A stretch of 37,939 bases of DNA. Origin: an uncultured Mucilaginibacter sp. (GTDB taxonomy: Bacteria; Bacteroidota; Bacteroidia; Sphingobacteriales; Sphingobacteriaceae). The stretch covers positions 1 to 37,939 of the forward strand of contig NZ_CAITNG010000061.1 of assembly GCF_903893715.1 (NCBI RefSeq), written 5' to 3'. Made by a program: the position numbers and the translations under genes. Shown one piece after another: positions 15,463 through 24,560 of this stretch (positions are counted from its first letter, which is position 1; each line of letters begins with the position of its first letter). The notes below the pieces were generated by a model. That model did not search any database. It had not been told where the DNA came from and worked only from the letters and a program-made list of their open reading frames with translations.

Positions 15463-17387
15463 TATTTCAGTATCACCGAACCTAAAAAGTCCGAAATGCT
15501 CTTCTCCACCTTTTTCATGTGCAGGTACTGGTTCATCAGTATCTCCTGGTCGGCTTCAGCTTCGGCAGTTTGTAATTGCGTGCGGATGTTCTCCAGTATC
15601 TTACCCACCTTTTGCTTTTTAAGATGGAAGATGGCGCCCAAAATGGTGGCCTTCATATTCTGGGTTTCGTCGGGCACATATATTTTGTGCATACCCAGCC
15701 AGTTTTCGCTCAGCTCATATCGCGTCGACAGCATCGACACCGCCATATCCGCTATCAACCTTTCGGGATGATGGATAAAAAACTGTTCTTCGGGCAAGTT
15801 ACCATTGTCCAACTCATCATGATATAGTTTAACAAAAGCTTTGCAATCGGGGTGCTCAAACTCTACATCGTTTAGCTCGGCTATCATAAACGGCCCGATA
15901 TAGGTATTGGCAATACCATCCCAGTTGATAACCCTATTGCCATAAGTAACCAGTAGCCGCACAATCTCTTTCTCCTGCGATTCATATTGTTCCTCAGGCT
16001 TTCTTTCCGGTTCGGCGTAAGCCGGCGCTGCTTCCTGCTCCGCCTGCCTTGCATTTTGATGTTGCTGATAATCTTTCTTACCCTTCGCCGCCCGCATCTT
16101 GTTTAGTTCGGTAATCAGCGAACGTTCCTCTATCTGGAGTATCTGGCTGCACTCGCTCAAAAACACCGAAGCTTTGATAGAGTCGGGTATCTTGGCGATG
16201 CTTTCCACCACTTCGCGTATCACTTCGGCGCGTTTTAAAGGGTCCTTGCCGGCATCTTTCAGCAGTACATTGGTTTTGAACAGGATAAAATCCTTCTTGT
16301 TTTCTTCGACGTACGTTTTAAATGCCGTACTGCCCAACTTGCGCACATAAGAGTCGGGGTCATGCCCCTCGGGGAAGGATACGATTTTTACGTTCAACCC
16401 TTCCTCTAAAATCAAATCCATCCCCCGTAGCGAAGCTTTGATACCTGCCGCGTCGCCATCATACAACATCGTAATGTTCTTGGTCAAACGGCCAATCATC
16501 CTGATCTGCTCCACCGTCAGCGAGGTGCCCGACGATGCCACCACATTTTCTATCCCGGCCTGGTGTACCGATATCACGTCGGCATAACCTTCCACCAGCA
16601 AACAATTGTCCTCATCGCGTATGGCTTTCTTCGCAAAGAACAAGCCATACAACACGCTCGATTTATGGTATATCTCCGATTCCGGCGAGTTGACGTATTT
16701 CGGTACGCTCTTATCACTCTTCAGCGTACGCCCGCCAAAAGCGATTACCCTGCCCGTAAAACTATGTATCGGGAACATCACCCGGCCGCGATAACGGTCG
16801 TAAAGCGTACCGTTGTCGCGCTTAACAGATAAGCCCGTTTCCTCTAAAAATTCCTGTTGGTAACCGTCTTTTATCGCTTTCGCAGAAAATGCTTCCCATT
16901 GGTCTGGCGAGTAGCCGAGCTCAAATTTCTTAATGGTTTCATTACTAAACCCGCGCTCCTTAAAATAACTCAGACCGATAGCTTTGCCCTCATCCGTTTC
17001 CAACAAACTTTCATGGAAAAATTTGGCCGCGTACCCGGTAACGATCAATAAGCTTTCGCGATGGTTTTCCGCTTCCCGGTCTTCGGGTTGATCATTGGTT
17101 TCCTCTACATCGATGCTGTATTTTTTGGCCAGCCATTTCAAGGCCTCGGGATAGTTGAACTTCTCGTGCTCCATCAAAAAAGTCACCGCCGAACCGCCCA
17201 ATCCCGATGAAAAATCCTTAAATATCCCCTTGGCCGGCGATACCGTAAATGACGGTGTCTTCTCGTTAGCAAACGGCGACAAGCCCACATAATTGGCGCC
17301 CCGTTTTTTTAAGGTCACAAACTCGCCAATCACCTCAACAATATCGGTGGCCTCCATTATTTTGTCAACGGTGGGTTTGGTGATCAT
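15462..17387 (-). CDS. dnaG: DNA primase, with degenerate N-terminal zinc site
   Basis: A 641-residue DnaG, which makes RNA primers at the replication fork. The N-terminal domain (1-~95) has the family wording NEKTPSFTVSPAKGIF, but the four usual zinc ligands (C-x2-H ... C-x2-C) are Ser37, Ala40, Asp58 and Ser61. The catalytic core is intact: the RNA polymerase basic region with RGRVMFPIHSF near 200-210, the TOPRIM motifs EGYAD at 266-270 and DGDAAG at 310-315. A charged linker around 430-475 leads to the C-terminal DnaB-interacting part. It lies 10 bases downstream of a higBA antitoxin gene and 1 base overlaps yraN, so it is probably the third gene of a five-gene operon. Confidence 0.95.
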   Translation of the reverse strand: MITKPTVDKIMEATDIVEVIGEFVTLKKRGANYVGLSPFANEKTPSFTVSPAKGIFKDFSSGLGGSAVTFLMEHEKFNYPEALKWLAKKYSIDVEETNDQPEDREAENHRESLLIVTGYAAKFFHESLLETDEGKAIGLSYFKERGFSNETIKKFELGYSPDQWEAFSAKAIKDGYQQEFLEETGLSVKRDNGTLYDRYRGRVMFPIHSFTGRVIAFGGRTLKSDKSVPKYVNSPESEIYHKSSVLYGLFFAKKAIRDEDNCLLVEGYADVISVHQAGIENVVASSGTSLTVEQIRMIGRLTKNITMLYDGDAAGIKASLRGMDLILEEGLNVKIVSFPEGHDPDSYVRKLGSTAFKTYVEENKKDFILFKTNVLLKDAGKDPLKRAEVIREVVESIAKIPDSIKASVFLSECSQILQIEERSLITELNKMRAAKGKKDYQQHQNARQAEQEAAPAYAEPERKPEEQYESQEKEIVRLLVTYGNRVINWDGIANTYIGPFMIAELNDVEFEHPDCKAFVKLYHDELDNGNLPEEQFFIHHPERLIADMAVSMLSTRYELSENWLGMHKIYVPDETQNMKATILGAIFHLKKQKVGKILENIRTQLQTAEAEADQEILMNQYLHMKKVEKSISDFLGSVILK

Positions 17388-17397
17388 ACTTACGAGC

Positions 17398-17781
17398 CTA
17401 TACTAACTTAATTTTCTTCTTCGTATCTATTAAAAACGACTCCGCCGGTATACCTAAAAATTCGTGTAAGCCCTTAACCATTTTTAAAGTCAATTCTTTT
17501 TTTCCGGATAAGATTGAAGATACATACCCCTTAGATCCTATTATAGGTTCAAGGTCTTTTTGTTTTAAGCCTTTTTCTTCGAGTTTAAGTTTTATCAACT
17601 CGATAGGATCAATATCGGGTATTTGATAATGCCTGTCTTCATAATCCTTTACCAAAAGCAATAATAATTCAAGCTCATCAAACTCAGGCGTCCCTTTTTC
17701 GCTATGAAATATTTCAATCGTTCTTTCAAGTGCGATATCATATTCATCTTCTGTTTTTAAAACCATCCATTTACTTTCCAT
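17398..17781 (-). CDS. higA: HigA-type antitoxin with XRE HTH (copy 2)
   Basis: A 127-residue protein. Residues 1-~55 are helical and acidic (EDEYDIALERTIEIFHSE, ELELLLLLVKDYEDRHY). Residues ~58-115 form the helix-turn-helix: PIELIKLKLEEKGLKQKDLEPIIGSKGYVSSILSGKK, then LHEFLGIPAESFL. This is the HigA/COG5499-like form and differs clearly from the antitoxin at 13402, though the toxins of the two pairs are alike. It follows the toxin gene by one base and is followed after 10 bases by dnaG. Confidence 0.9.
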   Translation of the reverse strand: MESKWMVLKTEDEYDIALERTIEIFHSEKGTPEFDELELLLLLVKDYEDRHYQIPDIDPIELIKLKLEEKGLKQKDLEPIIGSKGYVSSILSGKKELTLKMVKGLHEFLGIPAESFLIDTKKKIKLV

Positions 17782-17782
17782 A

Positions 17783-18106
17783 TTATTCTCTTTTATTGGG
17801 ATTCTTAAAAAATTTCACATTTGCCGCATCTATTTTATCATAGGCAGAATGCGTTCCGAACCATATCACGTATACCGCTTGTGCATCAAAGTTGAACGAC
17901 GTAATTAGCCTATAGGAGTTACCTTTGATATTAAAAACAACTCTTTTGTTTGCAATAACGCTTGCATTTCCATAAACACCCTTTAATTCATTAAAGCTTG
18001 TGAAATTGGCTTGTGAAAATTCGTTATGCCAACTTTTTAATGAAATAGCAGCGAGCGGATATAAGTCGATATAATGCATAATAGTCCGCTTTGTAATAAC
18101 ATTCAT
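17783..18106 (-). CDS. higB: HigB-family toxin of type II toxin-antitoxin system (copy 2)
   Basis: A 107-residue HigB toxin with the same marks as copy 1: FTSFNELKGVYGNA, RVVFNIKGNSYRLIT, and WFGTHSAYDKIDAANVKF. It should cleave mRNA on ribosomes. Toxin-first order with its antitoxin is typical. Its start codon stands 4 bases after a TATATTTG element, exactly the geometry of copy 1. Confidence 0.9.
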   Translation of the reverse strand: MNVITKRTIMHYIDLYPLAAISLKSWHNEFSQANFTSFNELKGVYGNASVIANKRVVFNIKGNSYRLITSFNFDAQAVYVIWFGTHSAYDKIDAANVKFFKNPNKRE

Positions 18107-18110
18107 TAAA

Positions 18111-18118
18111 CAAATATA
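18111..18118 (-). promoter_or_regulatory. -7 promoter element of the second higBA operon
   Basis: On the minus strand the bases read TATATTTG, then GTTTA-type sequence is replaced by TTTA and the ATG, leaving 4 bases between element and start codon. GTTTACC about 20 bases upstream is a weak -33 candidate. A leaderless or nearly leaderless transcript is expected. Confidence 0.55.
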
Positions 18119-18141
18119 ATTAAAAGTTTTCTATTGGTAAA

Positions 18142-19002
18142 CTAAATTTTGAGTGTTTTATTTCGCTTCACAAACGTAACCCCTATCCCCACCAACACAA
18201 CCACACCGCCCAACAACTCAGTTACGCCAACATGCTCGCCCAATATTGCCCAGGCCAGCAAAGCCGTTGCCACCGTTTGCCCCAACAGCGCGATGGACAC
18301 TTTTGTCGACTCCATATGGCTTACCGAGTAATTGATGGTGATCCACCCCGCCAATTGGCAAATCACACCCATGGCCACCAAAACGAGCCATGCATGCTGA
18401 CTATAGCCCCAAAGCTGGTCGTTTGTGCTTAGGCTGTACAGGCCAAGCGCCAAAGTGGCGGCAAGCATATTATAAAACATAAACACCACGCCGCTCACGT
18501 GCCGCAACACATCCTTACTGATGAGGATATAAACGGCATAAAGAAAACTGGATATGATGGCGAGTACCACACCTTCGTTCAGTTGTAGCTTAAGCAGGTT
18601 TTGTATACCCACCAAAATGCACATGCCGCTTATCGCGATAAACGTACCCAGCCAAAAACTGATGCCAGGTTGCTTTTTTAAGATAAGCAGACTCAGCAAA
18701 CCTACCCAGACCGGCGCTAAATTGGCCACCAAAGTGGAAATGGTGGCCGTCGATTTCAATATCGATACGTTCCACACCGCGATATCCAAAGCAAACACCA
18801 ATCCACCCGTAATAGCCAGTAACAAAGGTTTGGTGGTAATGCGAAGCTTACTGTATTTAAAGCAATAAGGCGCCAACAACAACCAGGCAAAAAGCATACG
18901 GTAAAAGGCAGCGCTAATAGCCGACACGCCCGCCATCTTCACAAATATGGGCGAAAACGCGATACAGATAATGCCGATGGCCAGGCTAAGTTTGGGGTTC
19001 AT
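18142..19002 (-). CDS. EamA/DMT-family inner-membrane transporter
   Basis: A 286-residue protein with about ten hydrophobic segments arranged as two EamA repeats: the first begins SLAIGIICIAFSPIFVKMAGVSAISAAFYRM, the second near residue 148. The tracts STLVANLAPVWVGLLSLLILKKQP and SIALLGQTVATALLAWAILGEHVGVTELLGG are the typical ends of the two repeats. Such proteins export or import small metabolites; the substrate cannot be told. It is divergent from asnS, with 133 bases between the start codons. Confidence 0.9.
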   Translation of the reverse strand: MNPKLSLAIGIICIAFSPIFVKMAGVSAISAAFYRMLFAWLLLAPYCFKYSKLRITTKPLLLAITGGLVFALDIAVWNVSILKSTATISTLVANLAPVWVGLLSLLILKKQPGISFWLGTFIAISGMCILVGIQNLLKLQLNEGVVLAIISSFLYAVYILISKDVLRHVSGVVFMFYNMLAATLALGLYSLSTNDQLWGYSQHAWLVLVAMGVICQLAGWITINYSVSHMESTKVSIALLGQTVATALLAWAILGEHVGVTELLGGVVVLVGIGVTFVKRNKTLKI

Positions 19003-19105
19003 CCTATTGGTTAGTGGCTACAAACTTATAAAGGTTTGTATCATCACAAAACAATTGTACGGCAATAAAGTAAAAAACCGCATTCCCGTATCAGCCAAAT
19101 AATTG

Positions 19106-19113
19106 TATTTTTG
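19106..19113 (+). promoter_or_regulatory. -7 promoter element of asnS
   Basis: TATTTTTG fits TAnnTTTG exactly and gives a leader of roughly 18 bases before the ATG at 19136. No clear -33 TTTG is seen at the normal distance. Confidence 0.5.
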
Positions 19114-19135
19114 CAGTTCATACAATAATAACTTA

Positions 19136-20572
19136 ATGAGCCAGCGCACAAAGATCAAAGCACTATTGCAGACCGAAGACACCGGATTTGAAGTAACCGT
19201 AAAAGGTTGGGTACGTACCTTCCGTAACAACCAGTTTATAGCTTTAAACGATGGCTCTACCAATAATAACCTGCAAATCGTGGTGGCTTTGGATAGCTTT
19301 GACGATGAGACGCTGAAACGCATCACCACAGGCGCTGCCATCAGCGTTACCGGCGAGGTCGTGCCCTCATTGGGCAAGGGCCAAAAGGTGGAAGTAAAAG
19401 CCAAAACATTAGAAATACTCGGCGATTGCGACCCGACAACCTACCCCATCCAACCCAAAAAGCACAGCCTCGAGTTTTTGCGCGATAACGCCCACCTGCG
19501 TTTCCGTACCAACACTTTTGGCGCGGTGTTCCGTGTGCGCAACAGCTTATCGTTCGCGGTGCACCAATTTTTTCAGGAGCGCGGGTTTGTATACCTGCAT
19601 ACCCCGGTCATTACGGCATCGGATGCTGAAGGCGCGGGCGAAACTTTCCGCGTAACCACACTCGACCCGATAAAACCACCATTGACCGAAACCGGTGAAG
19701 TGGATTTTAAACAGGATTTCTTTGGCAAGGCAACCAACCTCACCGTATCCGGCCAGTTGGAAGGTGAGCTTGGCGCGATGGCACTGAGCGATATCTATAC
19801 CTTCGGACCAACTTTCCGCGCCGAAAACTCGAACACCACCCGCCACCTGGCCGAGTTCTGGATGATAGAACCCGAAATGGCCTTTTACAACCTGAACGAT
19901 AACATGGACCTGGCCGAGGCCCTGCTGAAATATGTCATCGCCTACGCCTTAAAGCACAACGCCGATGATATCGAGTTTTTGAAAGACCGTTTATTGGAAG
20001 AAGAAAAGCAAAAACCGCAGCAAGACCGCTCCGAACTGAACCTGTTGGAAAAACTGCAGTTCTGTTTGGATAACGATTTTGAGCGCCTTACTTATACCGA
20101 GGCTATCGACATCCTGAAGGAATCGAACCATAACAAGAAGAAGAAATTCCAATACCTGATAGAAGGCTGGGGCACCGACCTGCAAAGCGAGCACGAGCGC
20201 TATTTGGTAGAAAAACACTTTAAAAAACCGGTTATCCTGACGGATTATCCAAAGGAGATAAAAGCGTTCTACATGCGCCAAAACGACGACGGCAAAACCG
20301 TTCGCGCTATGGACATCCTGTTCCCCGGCATCGGCGAAATTGTGGGTGGCTCGCAACGCGAGGAACGCCTCGACAAATTAGAACAACGCATGAACGAAAT
20401 GGGAATCCCAACCGAAGAGCTGTGGTGGTACCTGGACACCCGCCGCTTCGGCGCCTGCGAACACGCGGGCTTTGGCCTGGGCTTCGAGCGTTTGGTACTC
20501 TTTGTTACCGGCATGGGCAACATCCGCGACGTGATACCTTTCCCAAGGGCACCAAAAACAGCAGAATTTTAG
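19136..20572 (+). CDS. asnS: Asparaginyl-tRNA synthetase
   Basis: A 478-residue class II aminoacyl-tRNA synthetase that charges tRNA-Asn. I chose the ATG at 19136 ([11 protein letters not shown]) because it follows a promoter and starts the OB-fold anticodon-binding domain; the frame itself is open from 19103. The OB domain (~1-110) includes [20 protein letters not shown]. The catalytic domain has class II motif 2, [20 protein letters not shown], and motif 3, [16 protein letters not shown], followed by [10 protein letters not shown]. The tail [15 protein letters not shown] distinguishes it as AsnRS rather than AspRS. A terminator hairpin follows. Confidence 0.96.
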   Translation: MSQRTKIKALLQTEDTGFEVTVKGWVRTFRNNQFIALNDGSTNNNLQIVVALDSFDDETLKRITTGAAISVTGEVVPSLGKGQKVEVKAKTLEILGDCDPTTYPIQPKKHSLEFLRDNAHLRFRTNTFGAVFRVRNSLSFAVHQFFQERGFVYLHTPVITASDAEGAGETFRVTTLDPIKPPLTETGEVDFKQDFFGKATNLTVSGQLEGELGAMALSDIYTFGPTFRAENSNTTRHLAEFWMIEPEMAFYNLNDNMDLAEALLKYVIAYALKHNADDIEFLKDRLLEEEKQKPQQDRSELNLLEKLQFCLDNDFERLTYTEAIDILKESNHNKKKKFQYLIEGWGTDLQSEHERYLVEKHFKKPVILTDYPKEIKAFYMRQNDDGKTVRAMDILFPGIGEIVGGSQREERLDKLEQRMNEMGIPTEELWWYLDTRRFGACEHAGFGLGFERLVLFVTGMGNIRDVIPFPRAPKTAEF

Positions 20573-20610
20573 ACCGCTGATTTAAGTGATTTTTGTGATA
20601 ACAAGATTTG

Positions 20611-20638
20611 ATGAGCATATTTTACATGCTCATTTTTT
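20611..20638 (+). terminator. Rho-independent terminator of asnS
   Basis: ATGAGCAT (20611-20618) and ATGCTCAT (20626-20633) form a perfect 8-bp stem with a 7-base loop, followed by a T-rich run. The right arm covers the last codons of the convergent gene at 20630. Confidence 0.78.
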
Positions 20639-21730
20639 CTTTTTGAACCAGCCAAGATCATCAAATACAGTAAATTCAACCTCCACCTCATTAAAGATAA
20701 AATCATCTTTGACAGATATTCCTTTTTCTTTTAAATCATCCCTTAAAGCCCGCCATTGCTTCTTCCATAAACTGGAGCCATAATATAATTTACTTTCAAA
20801 ATCTTTTGTAATAATCCTCATTCCATCTGGACGCCGCCACTCTTGTTCAAATACAACTTCTTTGATATCACTTAGAAGGTATATTTTCTTGTACCAAAAT
20901 GCATTATGATTCCTTACTACAAGAAAGCTATCTGACGTTTTAAAATAATAGGTAAACCATGCCGTGAGCCTAAACATTATAAACGCGAACACTAAAGAAA
21001 ACAGCCAACCATTTAATTTATCGACATTTTTTATAGAAGTGCAAAAAATCATCACTATTAAAAACCATATCATTAAACTTCGGAAATTGAAAAATTGATT
21101 ATTTCTATAGATTTTAAACTGTTCGCTTTCAATATCTGGTGCATTCGATTTGTTGACCATCGTACTCGTTTGTTTTTCGTTTTGTACGATTGGTATTTGT
21201 GAGAGGACCGCATGTGGGTCATTAGCTTCTGCTTCAATTATAGATGATGATAAACCATCATTTAAAACTGCATTTGAAGAGAGGTTTTTTTCGACAATGT
21301 TATATTGTATAAACTGTTTAATTGCTGGCGTATTGGCATAAAGGTCCAAGAAATATACATCATCCTGTTCTTTAAATTTTAACAATACGCATTCTTTCAT
21401 TACACCTAATACTAGCGGTTGTTTCCCTGTTAGTTCTACGCTGTCCAGGTATTTCCAATAATAAATATTTGTACCCAGTTTTATTGTTTCGTTATCTATT
21501 TCAAGTGATGGCGTGCCCTTGAAGAATCGGTATATGGTGTAAAAAAATCCAACTATTAGTGCTGCAACCAAAACAAGTAGAAAATACTCTTTTGTCATGA
21601 AATGGTCGCTGTGGTACTCACTTATAAAAAGACCTGCAATCATTAAACCCATAATGAAAAAGAAAAAACAGTAGCCAAACAGCCCTAAGTAAAATTTAAC
21701 AAAGCTGCGTTGGCCTGTAATAGTCTCCAT
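20630..21730 (-). CDS. Membrane protein with two repeated units (two helices plus a PH-like domain each)
   Basis: A 366-residue protein I cannot name. Hydrophobic segments lie at about 13-35, 49-70, 217-235 and 242-262. Each pair is followed by a soluble stretch of beta-rich character: 73-145 (SLEIDNETIKLG, YYWKYLDSVELT, VLLKFKEQDDVYFLDLY) and 265-340 (SFLVVRNHNAFWYKK, LLSDIKEVVFEQEW, IITKDFESKLYY). This looks like a duplicated 2-TM plus bacterial PH-like (bPH) module, joined by a polar linker at ~146-205. The last residues FKKKK are very basic. The gene is AT-rich relative to its neighbours. Confidence 0.7.
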   Translation of the reverse strand: METITGQRSFVKFYLGLFGYCFFFFIMGLMIAGLFISEYHSDHFMTKEYFLLVLVAALIVGFFYTIYRFFKGTPSLEIDNETIKLGTNIYYWKYLDSVELTGKQPLVLGVMKECVLLKFKEQDDVYFLDLYANTPAIKQFIQYNIVEKNLSSNAVLNDGLSSSIIEAEANDPHAVLSQIPIVQNEKQTSTMVNKSNAPDIESEQFKIYRNNQFFNFRSLMIWFLIVMIFCTSIKNVDKLNGWLFSLVFAFIMFRLTAWFTYYFKTSDSFLVVRNHNAFWYKKIYLLSDIKEVVFEQEWRRPDGMRIITKDFESKLYYGSSLWKKQWRALRDDLKEKGISVKDDFIFNEVEVEFTVFDDLGWFKKKK

Positions 21731-21807
21731 AAACTTGAATATTATTTCTGTTTCTAAAAATAGAATAATTCATTCAAATAACAGCAGGGGGCAATTTAAA
21801 TCACTTT

Positions 21808-21836
21808 TGATTCCCCCTTCAGGGGGTTAGGGGCTG
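21808..21836 (-). repeat. Family B hairpin repeat
   Basis: CCCCC (21813-21817), TTCA and GGGGG (21822-21826) form a hairpin followed by TTAGGGGCTGAG, the same tail type as at 470-483 and 24580-24594. It ends just before the stop codon of the gene at 21839. The rest of the gap 21731-21838 shows nothing further. Confidence 0.6.
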
Positions 21837-21838
21837 AG

Positions 21839-22816
21839 CTACTTTTCTTTCTTATAATTCTTATGCACAATCAAAAAGCTGGCGCGTTCTGTTTTGTGGA
21901 AGGGGATGTCCCAGTTGCCCTGGTAGGTTATTTTGGTGGGTAAAAGCTGCCCGTTAAAGTTGTTGCACTCAATGTTCATCTGCACATCAAAGCTGAACAA
22001 AAAGTTATGAAACTTCATGTCAATATACCGCCCCAATATCTGGAAGGTGCGGGTATCAAATATCGTCGTGATTTCCTTTTCCATCACATCATCATCGGCG
22101 CTGCTGCGTTTTTGGGTAATCTTAAAGCGGTAAACCGGAATGCTGTCTAAATAAGTGCCGCGCGCAAATTGGTAGTCGTAAAACTGGCGCAGGTCGGGGC
22201 TAAATATCTCCGTTTTACCGCTGATGAACGGTATGCCGCTCACCTTGCGCCCCGGTGTAAATACCAGCGTCTTTAACTTGTCTTTATAACTCTCGTCTTT
22301 ACCAACAACCGCGCCGCCCTTGCTCACAAAGTCCGAATTATAGTTGTTCATAAAAATATAGTCGAACATTTGCAGGGTGTACAATTGGTATTTGCCGTCC
22401 TTTTTGTACAAATCGCCGCTTTCCTCTTTTTCCAACACGGTCATTTTATGCGGACCGCCCTCATTGCTGTGGTGTATCTTACGATATACCTTGCCGTTCA
22501 CCTTGTTGTTCTTGTCGTAGCTGAAAATGCGGTTCTCGGCATCAAAAGCATAATACTTCATGTTTTGAAAGGCCTTGTAAAAACCTGTATCGCGCAGCAT
22601 GGCGTCAATAAAATCCTGCGCGTTTAGCCTGTGCGATTTAATATTCACCGCTACCGAATCAATAACGATAGATTTGATGGTATCCGGGTTAAACCGCTGT
22701 ATTTGCTGTGCGGATGTTTTAGAAACGAACATCAGGCCCACCGTAACCGTGAGCAGCACAAAACGTGCTTTACTGTTTTTAAGTATGCCCTTAACGGCCT
22801 GATAGCTAACTAACAT
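21839..22816 (-). CDS. Exported protein of unknown function
   Basis: A 325-residue protein with a long N-terminal signal (basic KNSKAR, then VLLTVTVGLMFVSKTSAQ). The mature part has FIDAMLRDTGFYKAFQNMKYYAFD, SKGGAVVGKDESYKDKLK, SGKTEIFSPDLRQFYDYQF and several alternating strand-like stretches such as TTIFDTRTFQILGRYIDMKF. No catalytic motif is evident. It probably lies in the periplasm or outer membrane and is a type of protein that I know only as hypothetical in Bacteroidota. The gap to the next gene (22817-22908) contains no further gene. Confidence 0.75.
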   Translation of the reverse strand: MLVSYQAVKGILKNSKARFVLLTVTVGLMFVSKTSAQQIQRFNPDTIKSIVIDSVAVNIKSHRLNAQDFIDAMLRDTGFYKAFQNMKYYAFDAENRIFSYDKNNKVNGKVYRKIHHSNEGGPHKMTVLEKEESGDLYKKDGKYQLYTLQMFDYIFMNNYNSDFVSKGGAVVGKDESYKDKLKTLVFTPGRKVSGIPFISGKTEIFSPDLRQFYDYQFARGTYLDSIPVYRFKITQKRSSADDDVMEKEITTIFDTRTFQILGRYIDMKFHNFLFSFDVQMNIECNNFNGQLLPTKITYQGNWDIPFHKTERASFLIVHKNYKKEK

Positions 22817-22908
22817 GTAATGCGTTACAAAATAATTGGTTCACAAAATTGCCAATAATTAAATGCGAAAAATATGACCATCGACACTATTTAATAAAAC
22901 CTTGTGAC

Positions 22909-24093
22909 TTAATTGCCCAACTCTTTTAAAGCAAGGTAAGCCATCAGGCCGGTGCTTACTTCCAAAGCTTTTTCATCAATATCAAAGGTGGGCGTGTGCA
23001 CCGACGAGGTAATTCCCCGCGCTTCGTTACGTGTACCCAAACGGTAAAAGCAGGCATCGGCCACCTGGCTGTAATAGGCAAAATCTTCGGCAGCCATCCA
23101 CAGGTCGAGGTCCAATACGTTCTCTTTTCCTAAATAATCTTCGGCATAGCCTATCGCGCGGTTGGTCAGCTTTTCTTCGTTTACTAAATACGGATAGCCC
23201 GGCATTATATTAAAATCAACCGTGCCGCCCATGCTTTCCACCAAACCTTCGGCCATTTTCTTCATTTTGATGTGCGCTTCTTTGCGCCATACCTCATCCA
23301 ATGTTCTAAAAGTACCTTCCAGGTAAACTTCGTTCGGTATCACATTGGTAGCGCCATTGGCTATCACCTTACCAAACGAAAGTACGGTAGGCAGCTTAGG
23401 GTCGGCAAAGCGGCTTACTATCTGCTGTAAAGCCACCAACATATGCGCGGTAATAATTACCGGGTCGATGTTTTGCTGGGGTTGCGCACCATGCCCGCCT
23501 TTTCCCCTCACGGTAACATATATTTCGTCGGTACTGGCCATGTATTTCCCGGGGCGGAAGCCAACTTTCCCGGCATCAATCAAAGGCATCACATGTTGCC
23601 CCATTACGGCACTGGGTTTCGGATTTTCCAGCACACCTTCTTTTATCATCACACTGGCACCACCGGGCAAACGCTCTTCCGCCGGTTGGAAGATAAGTTT
23701 TACCGTGCCCGCGAAATCAGCCTTCAGCTCTGTCAGTATTTTAGCCGTACCCAATAACGACGAGGTATGCACATCATGCCCGCAGGCATGCATCACACCC
23801 TCATTTTTCGATTTGTAGGGTACATCATTGGCCTCCAAAATGGGCAGGGCGTCCATATCGGCACGCAGGGCAATTACCTTGTCCGATGGTTTATCACCCT
23901 TTATCAGGGCCACCAAACCGGTATCGGCCATTTTTTGGTAGGATATGCCCAAAGCATCCAGTTGTTTGCCCACAAAGGCCGATGTATTGTACTCGTTGAA
24001 CGACAACTCGGGGTTCGCATGGATATGCCTGCGGTTGGCCACCACATCGTTAAATATGCCTTTGGCAAGCTGTTGTATTTTTTCTTTAATCAT
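22909..24093 (-). CDS. M20 family metallo-amidohydrolase (N-acyl-amino acid / hippurate hydrolase type)
   Basis: A 394-residue cytosolic enzyme of the M20D group, which removes acyl groups from amino acids or related amides. Metal-site features are visible: RADMDALPI at 78-85, HACGHDVHTSS with His102, Cys104 and His106, and the FQPAEERLPGGA tract near 134-145 with the catalytic Glu pair. A dimerisation domain follows (VRGKGGHGAQPQQNIDP). The end GITSSVHTPTFDIDEKAL contains the last His ligand. The length is typical. Its start overlaps the end of the SPOR gene by 8 bases, so they are translationally coupled. Confidence 0.93.
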   Translation of the reverse strand: MIKEKIQQLAKGIFNDVVANRRHIHANPELSFNEYNTSAFVGKQLDALGISYQKMADTGLVALIKGDKPSDKVIALRADMDALPILEANDVPYKSKNEGVMHACGHDVHTSSLLGTAKILTELKADFAGTVKLIFQPAEERLPGGASVMIKEGVLENPKPSAVMGQHVMPLIDAGKVGFRPGKYMASTDEIYVTVRGKGGHGAQPQQNIDPVIITAHMLVALQQIVSRFADPKLPTVLSFGKVIANGATNVIPNEVYLEGTFRTLDEVWRKEAHIKMKKMAEGLVESMGGTVDFNIMPGYPYLVNEEKLTNRAIGYAEDYLGKENVLDLDLWMAAEDFAYYSQVADACFYRLGTRNEARGITSSVHTPTFDIDEKALEVSTGLMAYLALKELGN

Positions 24094-24547
24094 TGTTCCC
24101 TGTTTTAGGAAGATTAATTTTTTCGGCTATGATAAACAAACTGGTAAACTGCCCCCGCAACTGTTCCATTAATCGGGTAGCCTCCAGTTTGGTCCTGAAA
24201 TCGCCTGCACGCACCTTAAAATTGGGGTCGCTGTAAATAACGTACGTTTTATAGTCGGGATATAGCTGGTTAAACTTCGCCTGTGCATTATAAGCCTCCG
24301 CACGTGTCGGACTAATAAAAAACTGCACCCTGTAACCATTGGCCTCGCTCCCCGCATCAGTCGCAGCACCTGTCGATTTACTTAAGGCAACACGTTTAGC
24401 TATCAAGCTATCAATCCTCGGGTCTTTATCAACCGTAACCTTCCCCCGTGTTTGCGCCACCGCCGTCGCGGACACCAAAACAAAAAAAGCAATACCACAT
24501 CTTTTGGCAATTAAGCTTAATGAGGATGTAATATTACTTTTTATCAT
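24086..24547 (-). CDS. SPOR domain-containing exported protein
   Basis: A 153-residue protein. Residues 1-31 form a signal peptide with a hydrophobic core (FFVLVSATAVAQ). Residues ~69-145 form a SPOR domain: YRVQFFISPTRAEAYNAQAKF, then TYVIYSDPNFKVRAGDFRTKLEATRLMEQL and FIIAEKINLP. In the family these domains bind denuded peptidoglycan glycans, often at division sites. It lies between secA and the M20 gene and overlaps the latter by 8 bases. Confidence 0.88.
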   Translation of the reverse strand: MIKSNITSSLSLIAKRCGIAFFVLVSATAVAQTRGKVTVDKDPRIDSLIAKRVALSKSTGAATDAGSEANGYRVQFFISPTRAEAYNAQAKFNQLYPDYKTYVIYSDPNFKVRAGDFRTKLEATRLMEQLRGQFTSLFIIAEKINLPKTGNND

Positions 24548-24560
24548 TATATTTTATTTA

